From Roseateles oligotrophus (GTDB lineage: Bacteria; Pseudomonadota; Gammaproteobacteria; Burkholderiales; Burkholderiaceae_C), in contig NZ_JACHLP010000001.1 in assembly GCF_014204525.1 (NCBI RefSeq), forward strand, positions 372,001-436,000: a stretch of 64,000 nt of DNA, read 5' to 3'. The position numbers and the translations under genes are program-made. Under the pieces are notes generated by a model, which made no database searches, was not told the DNA's origin, and saw only the letters and a list, made by a program, of their open reading frames with translations. Position 1 is the stretch's first letter, and every line of letters starts with the position of its first letter. Positions 48,778-57,767 of the stretch are shown piece after piece.

Positions 48778-49488
48778 TCAGGTCCATTGGCCGCATACCG
48801 CCGCCACCTGAGCCCACACGCCGTGGCCCAAGGCCCAGCCCGAGCCCAGGGCCAGGCCGAGCCCGCCGAGCCGCACCGACAGGCGCACGGCGCCGGCGCC
48901 GTCACTGCCGCGTCGACGCAGGCGGCTCAATAACCAAGGGCCCAAGGCAAGCCCCGCCCCAGAGCTCAAGGCAAAAGCCGCCATCACCAAGCCGCCCTGA
49001 ACCGGGCCGGAAGCCAAGGCCGCGAGCAATAGGGCCGAGTGCAGGAGACCGCAGGGCCAGGCCACCCAGGCCATGCCGGCCAGCCCTGCGCCAGCCACCC
49101 GCTTGGTGCCGGCAAGGCTGAGCCCGCCGCGCCTCAAGCCGCCCACCGGCACTTCCACCTGGCGCGCAACATCCTGCCCCAAACGCTCAAGCCAAGCGGG
49201 CTGGCGCCCGCGCAACAGCAAGGCCATGCCCAGCAAGAAAGCCGCCACCTGCACCAGCACCCAAAGCGGCCGCAAAAGGGCGGTGGACTGGCCCAGCTGG
49301 TTCAAGAGCTGCATGCTCCCGGCCGCCACGGCACCGGCCAGGCCGTAGCCCAGCAGGCGGCCCAGCTGAAAGGCGTAGGGCGAGCGCCCACCAGCGGCGG
49401 TGCAGGACGCGCCGCACATGGCCAGGCAATGGGGGATGCCGGCCAAGCCCATCATCAGGGCCGAGCCGGCGAGCGCGACATCAAGCAT
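48778..49488 (-). CDS. SafE/TauE-like membrane protein linked to cbb3 oxidase genes
   Basis: The 236-residue integral membrane protein has about six helices. The N-terminal IPHCLAMCGASC motif is a HCxxMC pattern seen in UreH/SafE-type domains often fused or linked to CcoI, CopZ and cytochrome assembly genes. Such proteins are suspected to move copper or sulfur compounds; proof is lacking. Its start overlaps the hemN stop by one base (TGATG), so the pair is coupled. With fnr and the ccoGHIS genes nearby, a role in cbb3 oxidase assembly is the best guess. Confidence 0.8.
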   Translation of the reverse strand: MLDVALAGSALMMGLAGIPHCLAMCGASCTAAGGRSPYAFQLGRLLGYGLAGAVAAGSMQLLNQLGQSTALLRPLWVLVQVAAFLLGMALLLRGRQPAWLERLGQDVARQVEVPVGGLRRGGLSLAGTKRVAGAGLAGMAWVAWPCGLLHSALLLAALASGPVQGGLVMAAFALSSGAGLALGPWLLSRLRRRGSDGAGAVRLSVRLGGLGLALGSGWALGHGVWAQVAAVCGQWT

Positions 49489-50873
49489 CAGATGATTTTA
49501 GAGAATCGGGCACGGCTGCGGTCGGCCTGCAGATAGCGGTCAAACACCATGGCCACGGCGCGCACAAAAAACCAGCCCATGGCGGTGACCTGGATGGCAT
49601 CGGCCTCCAGGGTCACCAGGCCTTGATCGGCCAGCTCCTGCAGGCGTTCGAACTCGGGCTTGAAATAGTCCCGCACATCGACCAGATGGGCCAGGGCGAT
49701 GGACTCGAACTCCAGCCGCCCCTGGCACATGATGGCCATGATGACGGCGCGGCGCACGATGTCGTCGCGCGACAGCGCCAGGCCGCGCTCAATGGGCAGC
49801 TGGCCCTGGCGCAGGGCGTCGTAGTAAGCGTCCAGATCCTTGGCGTTCTGGCTGTAGCTGGCGCCCACGCGGCCTATGGCCGAGACGCCCAGCGCGATCA
49901 GATCGCAGTCCGGCTGGGTGCTATAGCCCTGGAAATTGCGGTGCAGCCGGCCCTGGCGCTTGGCCACGGCCAGGGAGTCGCTGGACAGGGCGAAATGGTC
50001 CATGCCGATATAGCTGTAGCCATGGCTCAAAAAGCCCGCGATGGCGCTGTGCAGCATGGCGATCTTGGCGCTGCCCGGCGGCAACTGAGCTTCGTCGATG
50101 CGGCGCTGCGGCTTGAAGCGCTGCGGCAGATGGGCGTAACCGTAGAGCGCGATGCGGTCGGGCTTGAGCGCGCCGACCTGTTCAATGGTGCGGGCAAAGG
50201 ACTCCGGCGTTTGCAGGGGCAAGCCGTAGATCAGGTCCACATTGGTGGACTCGAAACCCAGCTCGCGCGCCGCCGCCATCAAGGCCTCGACGCTGGCAAA
50301 GCTCTGCTGGCGATGCACGGCTTTTTGCACCTGGGGATCGAAGTCCTGCACGCCAAAGCTGAGGCGATTGAAACCCAGGCTGCGCAGATGCTTGAGGCGA
50401 TCGACGCTGACGGTACGCGGGTCCACCTCGATGGCGATCTCGGCGCCCGCGTTGACGCGAAAGCGCTCGCGCAAGGCCTGCATCAGCTGGCTCAACTCGG
50501 CATCACTCAAAAAAGTCGGCGAGCCGCCACCCAGATGCAGCTGCGACACACCGGCCCCGCGCCCCAGATGAGCCAGGGTCAGGTCCATCTCCGTCACCAA
50601 GGCCTGCAGATACTCGGCGGCCTTGTCGTGGTGCTTGGTGATGACCTTGTTGCAGGCGCAGTAATAGCAAACCGATTCGCAAAAAGGCACGTGCACATAA
50701 ATCGACAAAGGCGCACCGCCGCCCACCTGCGAGCCGCCGGCTCTGTGCGCCAGCGCCTGGGCATAGTGCTCGGCCGTGAAGGCCTCCACAAAGCGGTCGG
50801 CCGTGGGATAGGAGGTGTAGCGCGGCCCCGACACATCGAAGCGTCGCAGCAATTCTTCGCTGATGGTCGTCAT
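49488..50873 (-). CDS. hemN: Oxygen-independent coproporphyrinogen III dehydrogenase
   Basis: The 461-residue radical-SAM enzyme makes protoporphyrinogen IX when oxygen is low. The SAM cluster cysteines are in VPFCESVCYYCAC (CxxxCxxCxC). The family opening SGPRYTSYPTADRF and LHLGGGSPTFLSDAEL confirm HemN rather than HemW. The start at 50873 is preferred since the first ATG at 50969 lies inside an FNR-type site. It shares a promoter region with divergent fnr. Low-oxygen control by FNR is expected. Confidence 0.95.
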   Translation of the reverse strand: MTTISEELLRRFDVSGPRYTSYPTADRFVEAFTAEHYAQALAHRAGGSQVGGGAPLSIYVHVPFCESVCYYCACNKVITKHHDKAAEYLQALVTEMDLTLAHLGRGAGVSQLHLGGGSPTFLSDAELSQLMQALRERFRVNAGAEIAIEVDPRTVSVDRLKHLRSLGFNRLSFGVQDFDPQVQKAVHRQQSFASVEALMAAARELGFESTNVDLIYGLPLQTPESFARTIEQVGALKPDRIALYGYAHLPQRFKPQRRIDEAQLPPGSAKIAMLHSAIAGFLSHGYSYIGMDHFALSSDSLAVAKRQGRLHRNFQGYSTQPDCDLIALGVSAIGRVGASYSQNAKDLDAYYDALRQGQLPIERGLALSRDDIVRRAVIMAIMCQGRLEFESIALAHLVDVRDYFKPEFERLQELADQGLVTLEADAIQVTAMGWFFVRAVAMVFDRYLQADRSRARFSKII

Positions 50874-50955
50874 GGCAGAGTCTGTGGCTGAAGGCGAACG
50901 AGCCTGAGTGATTTGAACCATGGCTTGCATGGTGCCAATCTTGCGGTCACTCGGC

Positions 50956-50969
50956 TTGACCAGGATCAA
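50956..50969. promoter_or_regulatory. FNR box upstream of hemN
   Basis: TTGAC-cagg-ATCAA matches the FNR/Anr consensus TTGAT-N4-ATCAA at 9 of 10 positions. Its centre lies about 90 bases before the hemN start codon. With activation at -41.5 the transcript would begin about 48 bases before the ATG. Confidence 0.75.
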
Positions 50970-50982
50970 GCTTCTCGTGTTT

Positions 50983-51028
50983 CATTCCCCTAACAATCGC
51001 TAGCAAACAGCGTTAGGCTTGAGGAATG
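50983..51028. promoter_or_regulatory. Nested inverted repeat in the hemN-fnr promoter region
   Basis: Cattcc/ggaatg encloses cctaac/gttagg, with a 17-base centre. It lies about 90 bases upstream of fnr. It could form a cruciform or bind a second regulator. Confidence 0.4.
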
Positions 51029-51119
51029 TCATGCCGGGCGGCGCGGCTGCACAAAGCACCGTGGCTGTCAATGCTTTTCGCTTCCGTCTCCCGACTCAGG
51101 GTCATCCATAATTCACATC

Positions 51120-51854
51120 ATGAACGTCACCGTACCCATCAAGATCGAGCCGCTCAAGGTTGCCTGCTCCAGTTGCAATTTGCGCGAGCTGTGCCTGCCG
51201 GTGGGCCTGAATTCCAATGACCTGGATCAACTCGACGAGTTGGTGGCCACCCGCCGCCACGTGGTGCGAGGGGATACCTTGTTCCGTAGCGGCGATGTGT
51301 TCCAGTCCATCTATGCGGTGCGCACCGGCTTTTTCAAGACCTGCGTATCCTCGGAAGACGGTCGCGACCAGGTCACCGGCTTCCAGATGGCCGGTGAGCT
51401 GCTGGGCCTGGACGGCATCAGCACCGACAGGCACAGCTGCGATGCCGTCGCACTGGAAGACTCGCAGGTTTGCGTGATCCCCTTCGAGCAGTTGGAGGAA
51501 CTCTCACGCGAGTTCACCGACCTGCAGCGCCAGTTCCACAAAATCATGAGCCGCGAGATCGTGCGCGACCATGGCGTGATGCTCTTGCTGGGCAGCATGC
51601 GGGCCGAAGAGCGCCTGGCCGCCTTCTTGCTGAACCTGACCCAGCGCCTGCAGGCCCGCGGCTTCTCGGCCGCCGCCCTGGTCTTGCGCATGACGCGCGA
51701 GGAGATTGGCAGTTATCTGGGCCTGAAGCTGGAGACCGTGAGCCGCACCTTCTCCAAATTCCAGGAAGAAGGCCTGCTGGAAGTCAAGCAGCGCCATCTG
51801 CGCATCCTCGACCAGGCCGGTCTGCAAAAGCTGGTCAACAACACCAACTGCTAA
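51120..51854 (+). CDS. fnr: FNR/Anr-type oxygen-sensing transcriptional regulator
   Basis: The 244-residue CRP-family protein has the FNR iron-sulfur cysteines: three in ACSSCNLRELCLP near the N-terminus and one in DRHSCDAVALED. The helix-turn-helix EEIGSYLGLKLETVSRTFSKF has the Glu, Ser and Arg that read TTGAT half-sites. The 4Fe-4S form dimerises without oxygen and binds DNA. It is flanked by hemN and the cco cluster, the usual targets, and both have FNR-type boxes here. The stop codon is in the left repeat of element 2. Confidence 0.95.
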   Translation: MNVTVPIKIEPLKVACSSCNLRELCLPVGLNSNDLDQLDELVATRRHVVRGDTLFRSGDVFQSIYAVRTGFFKTCVSSEDGRDQVTGFQMAGELLGLDGISTDRHSCDAVALEDSQVCVIPFEQLEELSREFTDLQRQFHKIMSREIVRDHGVMLLLGSMRAEERLAAFLLNLTQRLQARGFSAAALVLRMTREEIGSYLGLKLETVSRTFSKFQEEGLLEVKQRHLRILDQAGLQKLVNNTNC

Positions 51855-51999
51855 GAGGGTGAGAACTTTTTACTGCGCGGCCGCCATGCGTCGTTGGGCG
51901 GTGCTCGGAATCCTCACGTACAGGGAGTACGTTCCGGTTCCTGTGCTCCGTCCGCCTAGCCTGACGACCGCTCGCGACAAAAGTTCTCACCCTCTGAGC
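51850..51999. mobile_element. MITE-like element with 21-bp terminal inverted repeats (element 2)
   Basis: A 150-base stretch is bounded by gctaagagggtgagaactttt (51850-51870) and its complement at 51979-51999, pairing at 20 of 21 positions. The centre holds dyads around cgtac-aggga-gtacg. It has no coding capacity. The left repeat contains the fnr stop codon TAA. It looks like a palindromic or MITE-type repeat and, as a long stem, may also act on the end of the fnr transcript. Confidence 0.6.
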
Positions 52000-52033
52000 C
52001 CACAAGACCGCGGATCACACTCGGTCGACACGA

Positions 52034-52065
52034 AAAAAAACCAAGCCCGAGTGCTTGGTTTTTTT
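52034..52065. terminator. Bidirectional terminator between fnr and the cco cluster
   Basis: An inverted repeat ccaagc / gcttgg with long flanking A and T runs lies past element 2. It can end fnr transcripts and those of the convergent cco genes. Confidence 0.9.
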
Positions 52066-52085
52066 ACGCCCCGATCCGCTGCACG

Positions 52086-52418
52086 CTACTGCGGCCAGCG
52101 CCCGCGGCGCAAGCCCTCCACCGGCTCCGGTGCCGTGGCCAGAGCCAGGCTGACGCTGGACGACAAGCACAGCAGCAGCCAAAAGATCAAAAAGCTCAGG
52201 GTGTAGATGGCCTGGCGCGACAAGGCCATGCGCTCCGCACCAAACCAGCTCAGATCGCTGGGATCGATCACCGCGAACACCAGCGCCTCCATCACGCCCG
52301 CCATCACAAACGAGGGCCAGATCACCGCCATCGCCCAACGCGCGAGGCGAGAGCTCGCTCCGGCCTCGGACGCAGCAATACCGATGTCCTCGGGCTCGCC
52401 GGATGGCTGGGCCTTCAT
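52086..52418 (-). CDS. Small membrane protein at the end of the cco cluster
   Basis: The 110-residue protein has two hydrophobic helices (AVIWPSFVMAGVMEALVFAVI and the TLSFLIFWLLLCLSSSVSLAL stretch, about residues 28-50 and 72-94). I do not recognise a named family. Similar small proteins follow ccoH in other Burkholderiales as far as I recall. It lies 3 bases after ccoH, so it is in the operon and may assist oxidase assembly. The C-terminus is Arg/Gly-rich. Confidence 0.7.
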   Translation of the reverse strand: MKAQPSGEPEDIGIAASEAGASSRLARWAMAVIWPSFVMAGVMEALVFAVIDPSDLSWFGAERMALSRQAIYTLSFLIFWLLLCLSSSVSLALATAPEPVEGLRRGRWPQ

Positions 52419-52421
52419 GGT

Positions 52422-52673
52422 TCAGTGACTGCCGGTTGCGGCGTGATTGCGGGCCTTCTGGGCCGGAGCCAGGGCGGTGGGCAGCTTGGCATTGGCGGCC
52501 ACCCCGCTGGCCTCGGGCACGCGCTCTTCCAGCACAGGATCGGGGAAATGCAGGGCCAGGGCCAGAGTGACGAAGCTGGCCACCACCACCAGGCTGGGGC
52601 CGCCGACCACCAGCCACATGAATTTCTCGCGCCACCAGGGTCCGCTGGACTTGGACGTTTCTTGCTGACTCAT
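52422..52673 (-). CDS. ccoH: CcoH/FixH-like assembly protein
   Basis: The 83-residue protein has a single membrane helix in WWREKFMWLVVGGPSLVVVA, which matches short FixH-like proteins of Burkholderiales. CcoH is needed for stable cbb3 oxidase in other bacteria. Its shorter length than classical FixH (about 150) is typical for this group. The ATG at 52673 has an AGGAG site at 7 bases; an earlier in-frame ATG lacks one. Confidence 0.75.
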   Translation of the reverse strand: MSQQETSKSSGPWWREKFMWLVVGGPSLVVVASFVTLALALHFPDPVLEERVPEASGVAANAKLPTALAPAQKARNHAATGSH

Positions 52674-52786
52674 CTTCAACTCTCCTGACATTCGTCGCGC
52701 CGTTGGCGCTTATCTAAAAATCATTCTGCACATTTGCAAGCCGGACTTCATCGGGCCAGACCCTGGGCCGCGCAAGCACTCTCGAC

Positions 52787-54286
52787 TCAGCGCGGCACGA
52801 CAAAGGTCGATTTCTCGCCCACCTCAATCGCTTTCGCCTGCGCCCCTTGCTTATCCAAGGCATGGCCGCTGAGGTGGAAGGCGATGGGGTGGGCACCCGC
52901 GCCGGCACGCGCCGCGGTCTCCGGCGGCACGCGTACCGCCACCGTCACCCAGCGCGCCTCGGCGGCGGCCACATCGACCTCGATGGGCTTGGCCAATTGA
53001 ATGCCATCCATGCCGGCCACACTCAGGTCGAAACGCTGGGCGCCCTCGGTGGCGTTCATGATCTGCAGGCGGTAGAGGTTCTCGATGAAGCCCTCCTCCA
53101 CCAGGCGCGACAAGACACCGCGATCGCGCACCACATCGAGCTTGACCGGGCTGCGCAGGAACAAAAGACTGGCCAGCAAGGCCGTGCTCAGCACGACCAG
53201 CACCGTGCTATAGGCCAGCACCCGGGGGCGGAAGATGCGGCGCAGCTTTTGCGCCGGGCTCAGATGCTGGGACAAGCCGTTCTGGGTGTCGTAACGGATC
53301 AGGCCACGCGGGTAGCTCATCTTGTCCATCACCGTGTCGCACACATCGACGCAGGCGGCGCAGCCTATGCACTCGTACTGCAAACCCTTGCGGATATCGA
53401 TGCCGGTCGGGCAGACCTGCACGCACAAGGTGCAGTCGATGCAGGAGCCCAGGCCGGCGGCCTTGGCATCCACCTTCTTGCCACGCGAGCCACGCGGTTC
53501 GCCGCGCTCCTCGTCGTAGCTGATGATCAGGGTGTCCTTGTCGAACATGGCGCTCTGGAAACGCGCATACGGACACATGTATTTGCAGACCTGCTCGCGC
53601 ATATAGCCCGCATTGCCATAGGTGGCAAAGCCATAGAACAGCACCCAGAACCATTCCCAGGGGCCAAAACCCAGGGTGAAGGCCGAGGCCCATAACTCCT
53701 TGATCGGTGTGAAGTAGCCGACGAAGCTGAAACCGGTCCACAGGCCCAGCGCGATCCAGCTGATCTGCTTGCCGGACTTGCGCCACAGCTTGTTGAAGCT
53801 CCAGGGCGCGGCATCCAGTTTGATGCGCGCCTGGCGGTCGCCCTCGAACTGCTTCTCTATCCACATGAAGATCTCGGTATAGACCGTCTGCGGGCAGGCA
53901 AAGCCGCACCACAAGCGCCCTGCCACCGCGGTGAACAGGAACAGGGCATAGGCCGAAATCAGCAGCAGCCCGGTCAGATAGATGAAGTCTTGCGGATAGA
54001 GAACCAGGCCGAAGATATAGAAGCGGCGGCTGGCCAGATCGAAGAGGACGGCCTGCCTGTCATTCCATTGCAGCCAGGGCAGGCCGTAGAAAAGAATCTG
54101 CGTGAAATAGACCAAACCCCAGCGCCAACGCGCGAACAAGCCGCTGACGGCACGGGGGTAGATCTTCTTCTGAGCCTGATAGAGGGAGACGATTTCGATC
54201 ACGGCCTCCCGGCCGCCATCCGATTTGCCTTGGCCAGCGGCCGCCGCTGCCTCACCTGAATCAACGCTCATTTTTGCCTTTTGCAT
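52787..54286 (-). CDS. ccoG: Cytochrome oxidase accessory protein CcoG (FixG)
   Basis: The 499-residue membrane ferredoxin-like protein has several helices in the first half and two 4Fe-4S cluster motifs, CIDCTLCVQVCP and CIGCAACVDVCD. CcoG reduces copper for the oxidase and is needed for its assembly in some bacteria. The sequence WCGFACPQTVYTEIFMW and a C-terminal Ig-like domain (FixG_C) are typical. Start codon alternatives are 54286 and 54271. It follows ccoP by 53 bases. Confidence 0.95.
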   Translation of the reverse strand: MQKAKMSVDSGEAAAAAGQGKSDGGREAVIEIVSLYQAQKKIYPRAVSGLFARWRWGLVYFTQILFYGLPWLQWNDRQAVLFDLASRRFYIFGLVLYPQDFIYLTGLLLISAYALFLFTAVAGRLWCGFACPQTVYTEIFMWIEKQFEGDRQARIKLDAAPWSFNKLWRKSGKQISWIALGLWTGFSFVGYFTPIKELWASAFTLGFGPWEWFWVLFYGFATYGNAGYMREQVCKYMCPYARFQSAMFDKDTLIISYDEERGEPRGSRGKKVDAKAAGLGSCIDCTLCVQVCPTGIDIRKGLQYECIGCAACVDVCDTVMDKMSYPRGLIRYDTQNGLSQHLSPAQKLRRIFRPRVLAYSTVLVVLSTALLASLLFLRSPVKLDVVRDRGVLSRLVEEGFIENLYRLQIMNATEGAQRFDLSVAGMDGIQLAKPIEVDVAAAEARWVTVAVRVPPETAARAGAGAHPIAFHLSGHALDKQGAQAKAIEVGEKSTFVVPR

Positions 54287-54339
54287 TTCACTTCATGACG
54301 GCGCAGCCCGCGGGCCGCGCCGTCACACGCCGGTTTCGC

Positions 54340-55257
54340 TTACTTGGCAGCGACGGCGGCGGCACCGTGGGACAGATTCCAGACATAGGCACCGACCACC
54401 TGGATCTGTTCGGGGCTCAAGCGGGTGCTTTGTGCAGGCATCAGATTGTTCTTGCCGTTATTGATGATGGCAACCACCGCATCCTCGCCCCAGCCATGCA
54501 GCCATATCTTGTCGGCCAGATTGGGCGCGCCCAGGGCCTGGTTGCCCTTGCCGTCGGCACCGTGGCAGGCCGCGCAGGCGGCGAACTTGGGCTTGCCCAG
54601 CTGAGCGGCGATGGCGTTATGTGCACTGCCCGACAGGCTCAGCACATAGTTGGCCACATTGCGCACATCGTCGGGCGTCCCCACGGCCGCGGCCATGGGA
54701 GGCATCACGCCATTGCGGCCATTGCTGATGGTTTGCACAATGGTCTCGTGCGAGCCGCCGTAAAGCCAGTCGTTGTCGCTCAGATTGGGGAAGCCCTTGC
54801 TGCCCTTGCCGTCGGAGCCGTGGCAGACCGCGCAGTTATTGGCGAACAGACGCTCGCCGATGGCCATGGCCTCGGGCTCCTGGGCCAGTTGCTCGGCCGT
54901 CTTGCCATTGAACTTGGCGTAGATGGCGCCCATGGCCTTGTGGGCCTCGGCCTGCTCCTTCTGGTACTCGCCCACGCTGCTCCAGCCCAGGCCGCCCGCA
55001 TACTTGCCCAGGCCGGGATACATGGCCAGATAGATGCCGGCGAAGATCACCGTCAGCACAAACAGGATGGCCCACCAGCGCGGCAGCGGATTGTTCAGCT
55101 CACGCAGGTCCTCGTCCCAGACATGGCCGGTGCTATTGTCATTCGCCATCACCTTGTGACGGGCGGCAATGCCCAGCAGGATCAGGCAGAACACCAGGCC
55201 ACCCACCGTGGCAATGGCCACGAACAGGGACCACCCATTCGAGAAAAAGTCACTCAT
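54340..55257 (-). CDS. ccoP: cbb3-type cytochrome c oxidase subunit III (di-heme)
   Basis: The 305-residue subunit has two N-terminal helices and two c-type heme sites, CAVCH and CAACH. It passes electrons from soluble cytochrome c to the catalytic subunit. It has NNPLPRWWAILFVLTVIFAG, the standard CcoP helix. The start overlaps the ccoQ stop by 4 bp. Confidence 0.97.
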   Translation of the reverse strand: MSDFFSNGWSLFVAIATVGGLVFCLILLGIAARHKVMANDNSTGHVWDEDLRELNNPLPRWWAILFVLTVIFAGIYLAMYPGLGKYAGGLGWSSVGEYQKEQAEAHKAMGAIYAKFNGKTAEQLAQEPEAMAIGERLFANNCAVCHGSDGKGSKGFPNLSDNDWLYGGSHETIVQTISNGRNGVMPPMAAAVGTPDDVRNVANYVLSLSGSAHNAIAAQLGKPKFAACAACHGADGKGNQALGAPNLADKIWLHGWGEDAVVAIINNGKNNLMPAQSTRLSPEQIQVVGAYVWNLSHGAAAVAAK

Positions 55258-55409
55258 TGAGGCCTCCCGCTCACTTCGTCTTCGAGCGGCAACTGGGCCT
55301 GCTCGTCAAAGCTCGCTTTGTTGCGGCTGGAATAGGCCCAGCCGACGATCAAGAGAAAAACCAGCATCGATACGAGCGTCACAACGCTGCGCAAGATATT
55401 GATGTCCAT
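55254..55409 (-). CDS. ccoQ: cbb3-type cytochrome oxidase small subunit CcoQ
   Basis: The 51-residue protein has a single helix (LVSMLVFLLIVGWAYSSRN) with a basic then acidic tail (PLEDE). CcoQ helps stabilise the oxidase. The stop overlaps ccoP by 4 bp (ATGA). The position between ccoO and ccoP is diagnostic. Confidence 0.9.
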   Translation of the reverse strand: MDINILRSVVTLVSMLVFLLIVGWAYSSRNKASFDEQAQLPLEDEVSGRPQ

Positions 55410-55426
55410 GGGGCTTGCCCTTTCGA

Positions 55427-56050
55427 TTACTTCACCGCGGTGCCAAGCACCTGCAGATAAGCCACCACGGCGTCCAGCTCCGAACGGCCCTTGACCTCTT
55501 CGGCCGCGGCTGCGATTTCGGCGTCCTGATAAGGCACACCGATGGTGCGCAGGGCACGCATCTTGGGCGCCAACTCGGCCGGATCCAGCTGAGCCGTGGC
55601 CAGCCAGGGGTAGGCCGGCATATTCGACTCGGGCACCAGATCGCGCGGCTGGGTCAAGTGAATACGATGCCATTCATCGCTGTACTTGCCGCCCACGCGG
55701 TGCAGGTCGGGACCGGTACGCTTGCTACCCCATTGGAAGGGATGGTCGTAGACAAACTCACCGGCGGTGGAGTAGTGGCCGTAGCGCAGGGTCTCCGAGC
55801 GGAAGGGGCGCACCATCTGCGAGTGGCAGTTGTAGCAGCCCTCGCGGATATAGACGTCACGGCCGGCCAGTTGCAGCGGGGTGTAGGGCTTGAGCCCGGC
55901 CACCGCCTCGGTGGTGGAGCGCTGGAAGAACAGCGGCACGATCTCGACGGCACCGCCGACGATGACCGTGAGCAGCACCAGCACAATCATCAAGAAGTTG
56001 CTGGTCTCGATCTTCTCGTGACCGCTGGTCTTGTGTTCTGTCGTTGCCAT
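55427..56050 (-). CDS. ccoO: cbb3-type cytochrome c oxidase subunit II (mono-heme)
   Basis: The 207-residue subunit has one N-terminal helix (ILMIVLVLL region) and a c-heme site [14 protein letters not shown]. The family opening and [16 protein letters not shown] are conserved. It lies 18 bases after ccoN. Confidence 0.97.
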   Translation of the reverse strand: MATTEHKTSGHEKIETSNFLMIVLVLLTVIVGGAVEIVPLFFQRSTTEAVAGLKPYTPLQLAGRDVYIREGCYNCHSQMVRPFRSETLRYGHYSTAGEFVYDHPFQWGSKRTGPDLHRVGGKYSDEWHRIHLTQPRDLVPESNMPAYPWLATAQLDPAELAPKMRALRTIGVPYQDAEIAAAAEEVKGRSELDAVVAYLQVLGTAVK

Positions 56051-56068
56051 TTTGTTTTTTCTCCTTGA

Positions 56069-57514
56069 TCAGGCGTGAGCCAGGACAGCGGGGATGCGCA
56101 CCGGCTCGGCACGCCCCACCTGCACCGTCTTCACCACGTTCCAGGCCATGATCACCATGCCGCCCAGGTAGAGCAGACCACCCAGCAGACGGACCACGTA
56201 GAAGGGGAAGGTCGCCTTGACGCTCTCGACAAAGGTGTAGACCAGGCTGCCGTCGGGATTGACCGCACGCCACATCAGGCCTTGCATCACACCGGCAATC
56301 CACATCGCAGCGATGTAGAGCACGATGCCCAGGGTCGCCACCCAGAAGTGCAGTTCGATGGCGCGCTTGGAGTACATCTCGGTGCGGCCGAACATGCGTG
56401 GGATCAGGTGGTACAGCGAGCCCATGGAGATCAGACCCACCCAGCCCAGGGCGCCGGAGTGCACGTGACCAACGGTCCAGTCGGTGTAGTGGCTCAGCGC
56501 ATTGACCGTCTTGATGGACATCATCGGACCTTCAAAGGTCGACATGCCATAGAAGGACAGGGAGACGATCAGGAACTTCAGGATCGGGTCGTCGCGCAGC
56601 TTGTGCCAGGCACCCGACAGGGTCATGATGCCGTTGATCATGCCGCCCCAGCTGGGCGCCAGCAGCACCAGCGAGAACACCATGCCCACCGATTGCGCCC
56701 AGTCGGGCAGCGCGGTGTAGTGCAGATGGTGCGGGCCCGCCCACATATAAGTGAAGATCAGCGCCCAGAAGTGGACGATGGACAGGCGGTAGCTGTAGAC
56801 CGGACGGCCGGCCTGCTTGGGGATGTAGTAATACATCATGCCCAGGAAGCCCGCGGTCAGGAAGAAGCCCACGGCATTGTGGCCGTACCACCATTGCACC
56901 ATGGCGTCCTGCACGCCGGCATAGGCCGAGTAGCTCTTGAACAGCGAGACGGGGATGGCCGCGCTATTGACCAGGTGCAGCAAGGCCACGGCGATGATGA
57001 AGGCGCCGAAGAACCAGTTGGCCACATAGATGTGCTTGACCTTGCGGGTGCCGACGGTGCCGAAGAACACCACGGCATAGGAGACCCAGACCAGGGTGAT
57101 CAGGACGTCGATGGGCCATTCCAGCTCGGCGTACTCCTTGCCGCTGGTCATGCCCAGCGGCAGGGTCACGACGGCGGACAAGATGACCAGCTGCCAGCCC
57201 CAGAAGGTGAACCAGGCCAGGCCGGGCGCGAACAAACGCGTCTGGCCGGTACGCTGCACCACGTGATAGGCCGTGGCGAAAAGCGCGCAGCCGCCAAAAG
57301 CAAAGATCACCGCATTGGTATGCAGTGGTCGCAAGCGGCCGTAGCTGAGCCATGAAATGCCCAGATTCAGTTCAGGCCAGGTCAGTTGGGCGGCGATGAT
57401 CACCCCCACCAACATCCCCACGACCCCCCACAGGACGGAAGCCAGTGCGAAGGCTCGCACCACCCCGTCCTCGTATACGCCCCCGGTTGGCACCGGCGCA
57501 GCAGACTTTGCCAT
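56069..57514 (-). CDS. ccoN: cbb3-type cytochrome c oxidase subunit I
   Basis: The 481-residue catalytic subunit reduces oxygen at high affinity and pumps protons. Twelve helices are expected. Heme and copper ligands lie in [25 protein letters not shown] and [13 protein letters not shown]. The histidines after [17 protein letters not shown] bind the hemes. It begins 44 bases after ccoS. No FNR box is seen just upstream, so it is probably read from the ccoI promoter or one I cannot identify. Confidence 0.98.
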   Translation of the reverse strand: MAKSAAPVPTGGVYEDGVVRAFALASVLWGVVGMLVGVIIAAQLTWPELNLGISWLSYGRLRPLHTNAVIFAFGGCALFATAYHVVQRTGQTRLFAPGLAWFTFWGWQLVILSAVVTLPLGMTSGKEYAELEWPIDVLITLVWVSYAVVFFGTVGTRKVKHIYVANWFFGAFIIAVALLHLVNSAAIPVSLFKSYSAYAGVQDAMVQWWYGHNAVGFFLTAGFLGMMYYYIPKQAGRPVYSYRLSIVHFWALIFTYMWAGPHHLHYTALPDWAQSVGMVFSLVLLAPSWGGMINGIMTLSGAWHKLRDDPILKFLIVSLSFYGMSTFEGPMMSIKTVNALSHYTDWTVGHVHSGALGWVGLISMGSLYHLIPRMFGRTEMYSKRAIELHFWVATLGIVLYIAAMWIAGVMQGLMWRAVNPDGSLVYTFVESVKATFPFYVVRLLGGLLYLGGMVIMAWNVVKTVQVGRAEPVRIPAVLAHA

Positions 57515-57558
57515 TTTTTGGCTCCTTGCAGCTTATTGAACTTCTATGTAAAACGAAC

Positions 57559-57765
57559 TTAACGCTGACTTAACGTGCGCGATTCTTCGCGAGCCTCACC
57601 AGGGGGGGATTGACCTTCATCAACCCCCGCTGTTTCTTCCAGGATTCGCCCCCCTTCGCGCTCCAAATCGTCCAGCTGACCGTTGTTTATTGCCCAACCG
57701 AAAATACCCACAATCATCAGCACCAGCAGGACCGAAAGAGGGATTAGCAAATACAGGATGTCCAT
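57559..57765 (-). CDS. ccoS: cbb3 oxidase maturation protein CcoS
   Basis: The 68-residue protein has one helix (MDILYLLIPLSVLLVLMIVG) followed by IFGWAINNGQLDDLEREG, the CcoS signature. It is needed for cofactor insertion in the oxidase. It starts 2 bases after the ccoI stop. The acidic tail is longer than the minimal CcoS. Confidence 0.93.
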   Translation of the reverse strand: MDILYLLIPLSVLLVLMIVGIFGWAINNGQLDDLEREGGRILEETAGVDEGQSPPGEAREESRTLSQR

Positions 57766-57767
57766 CG

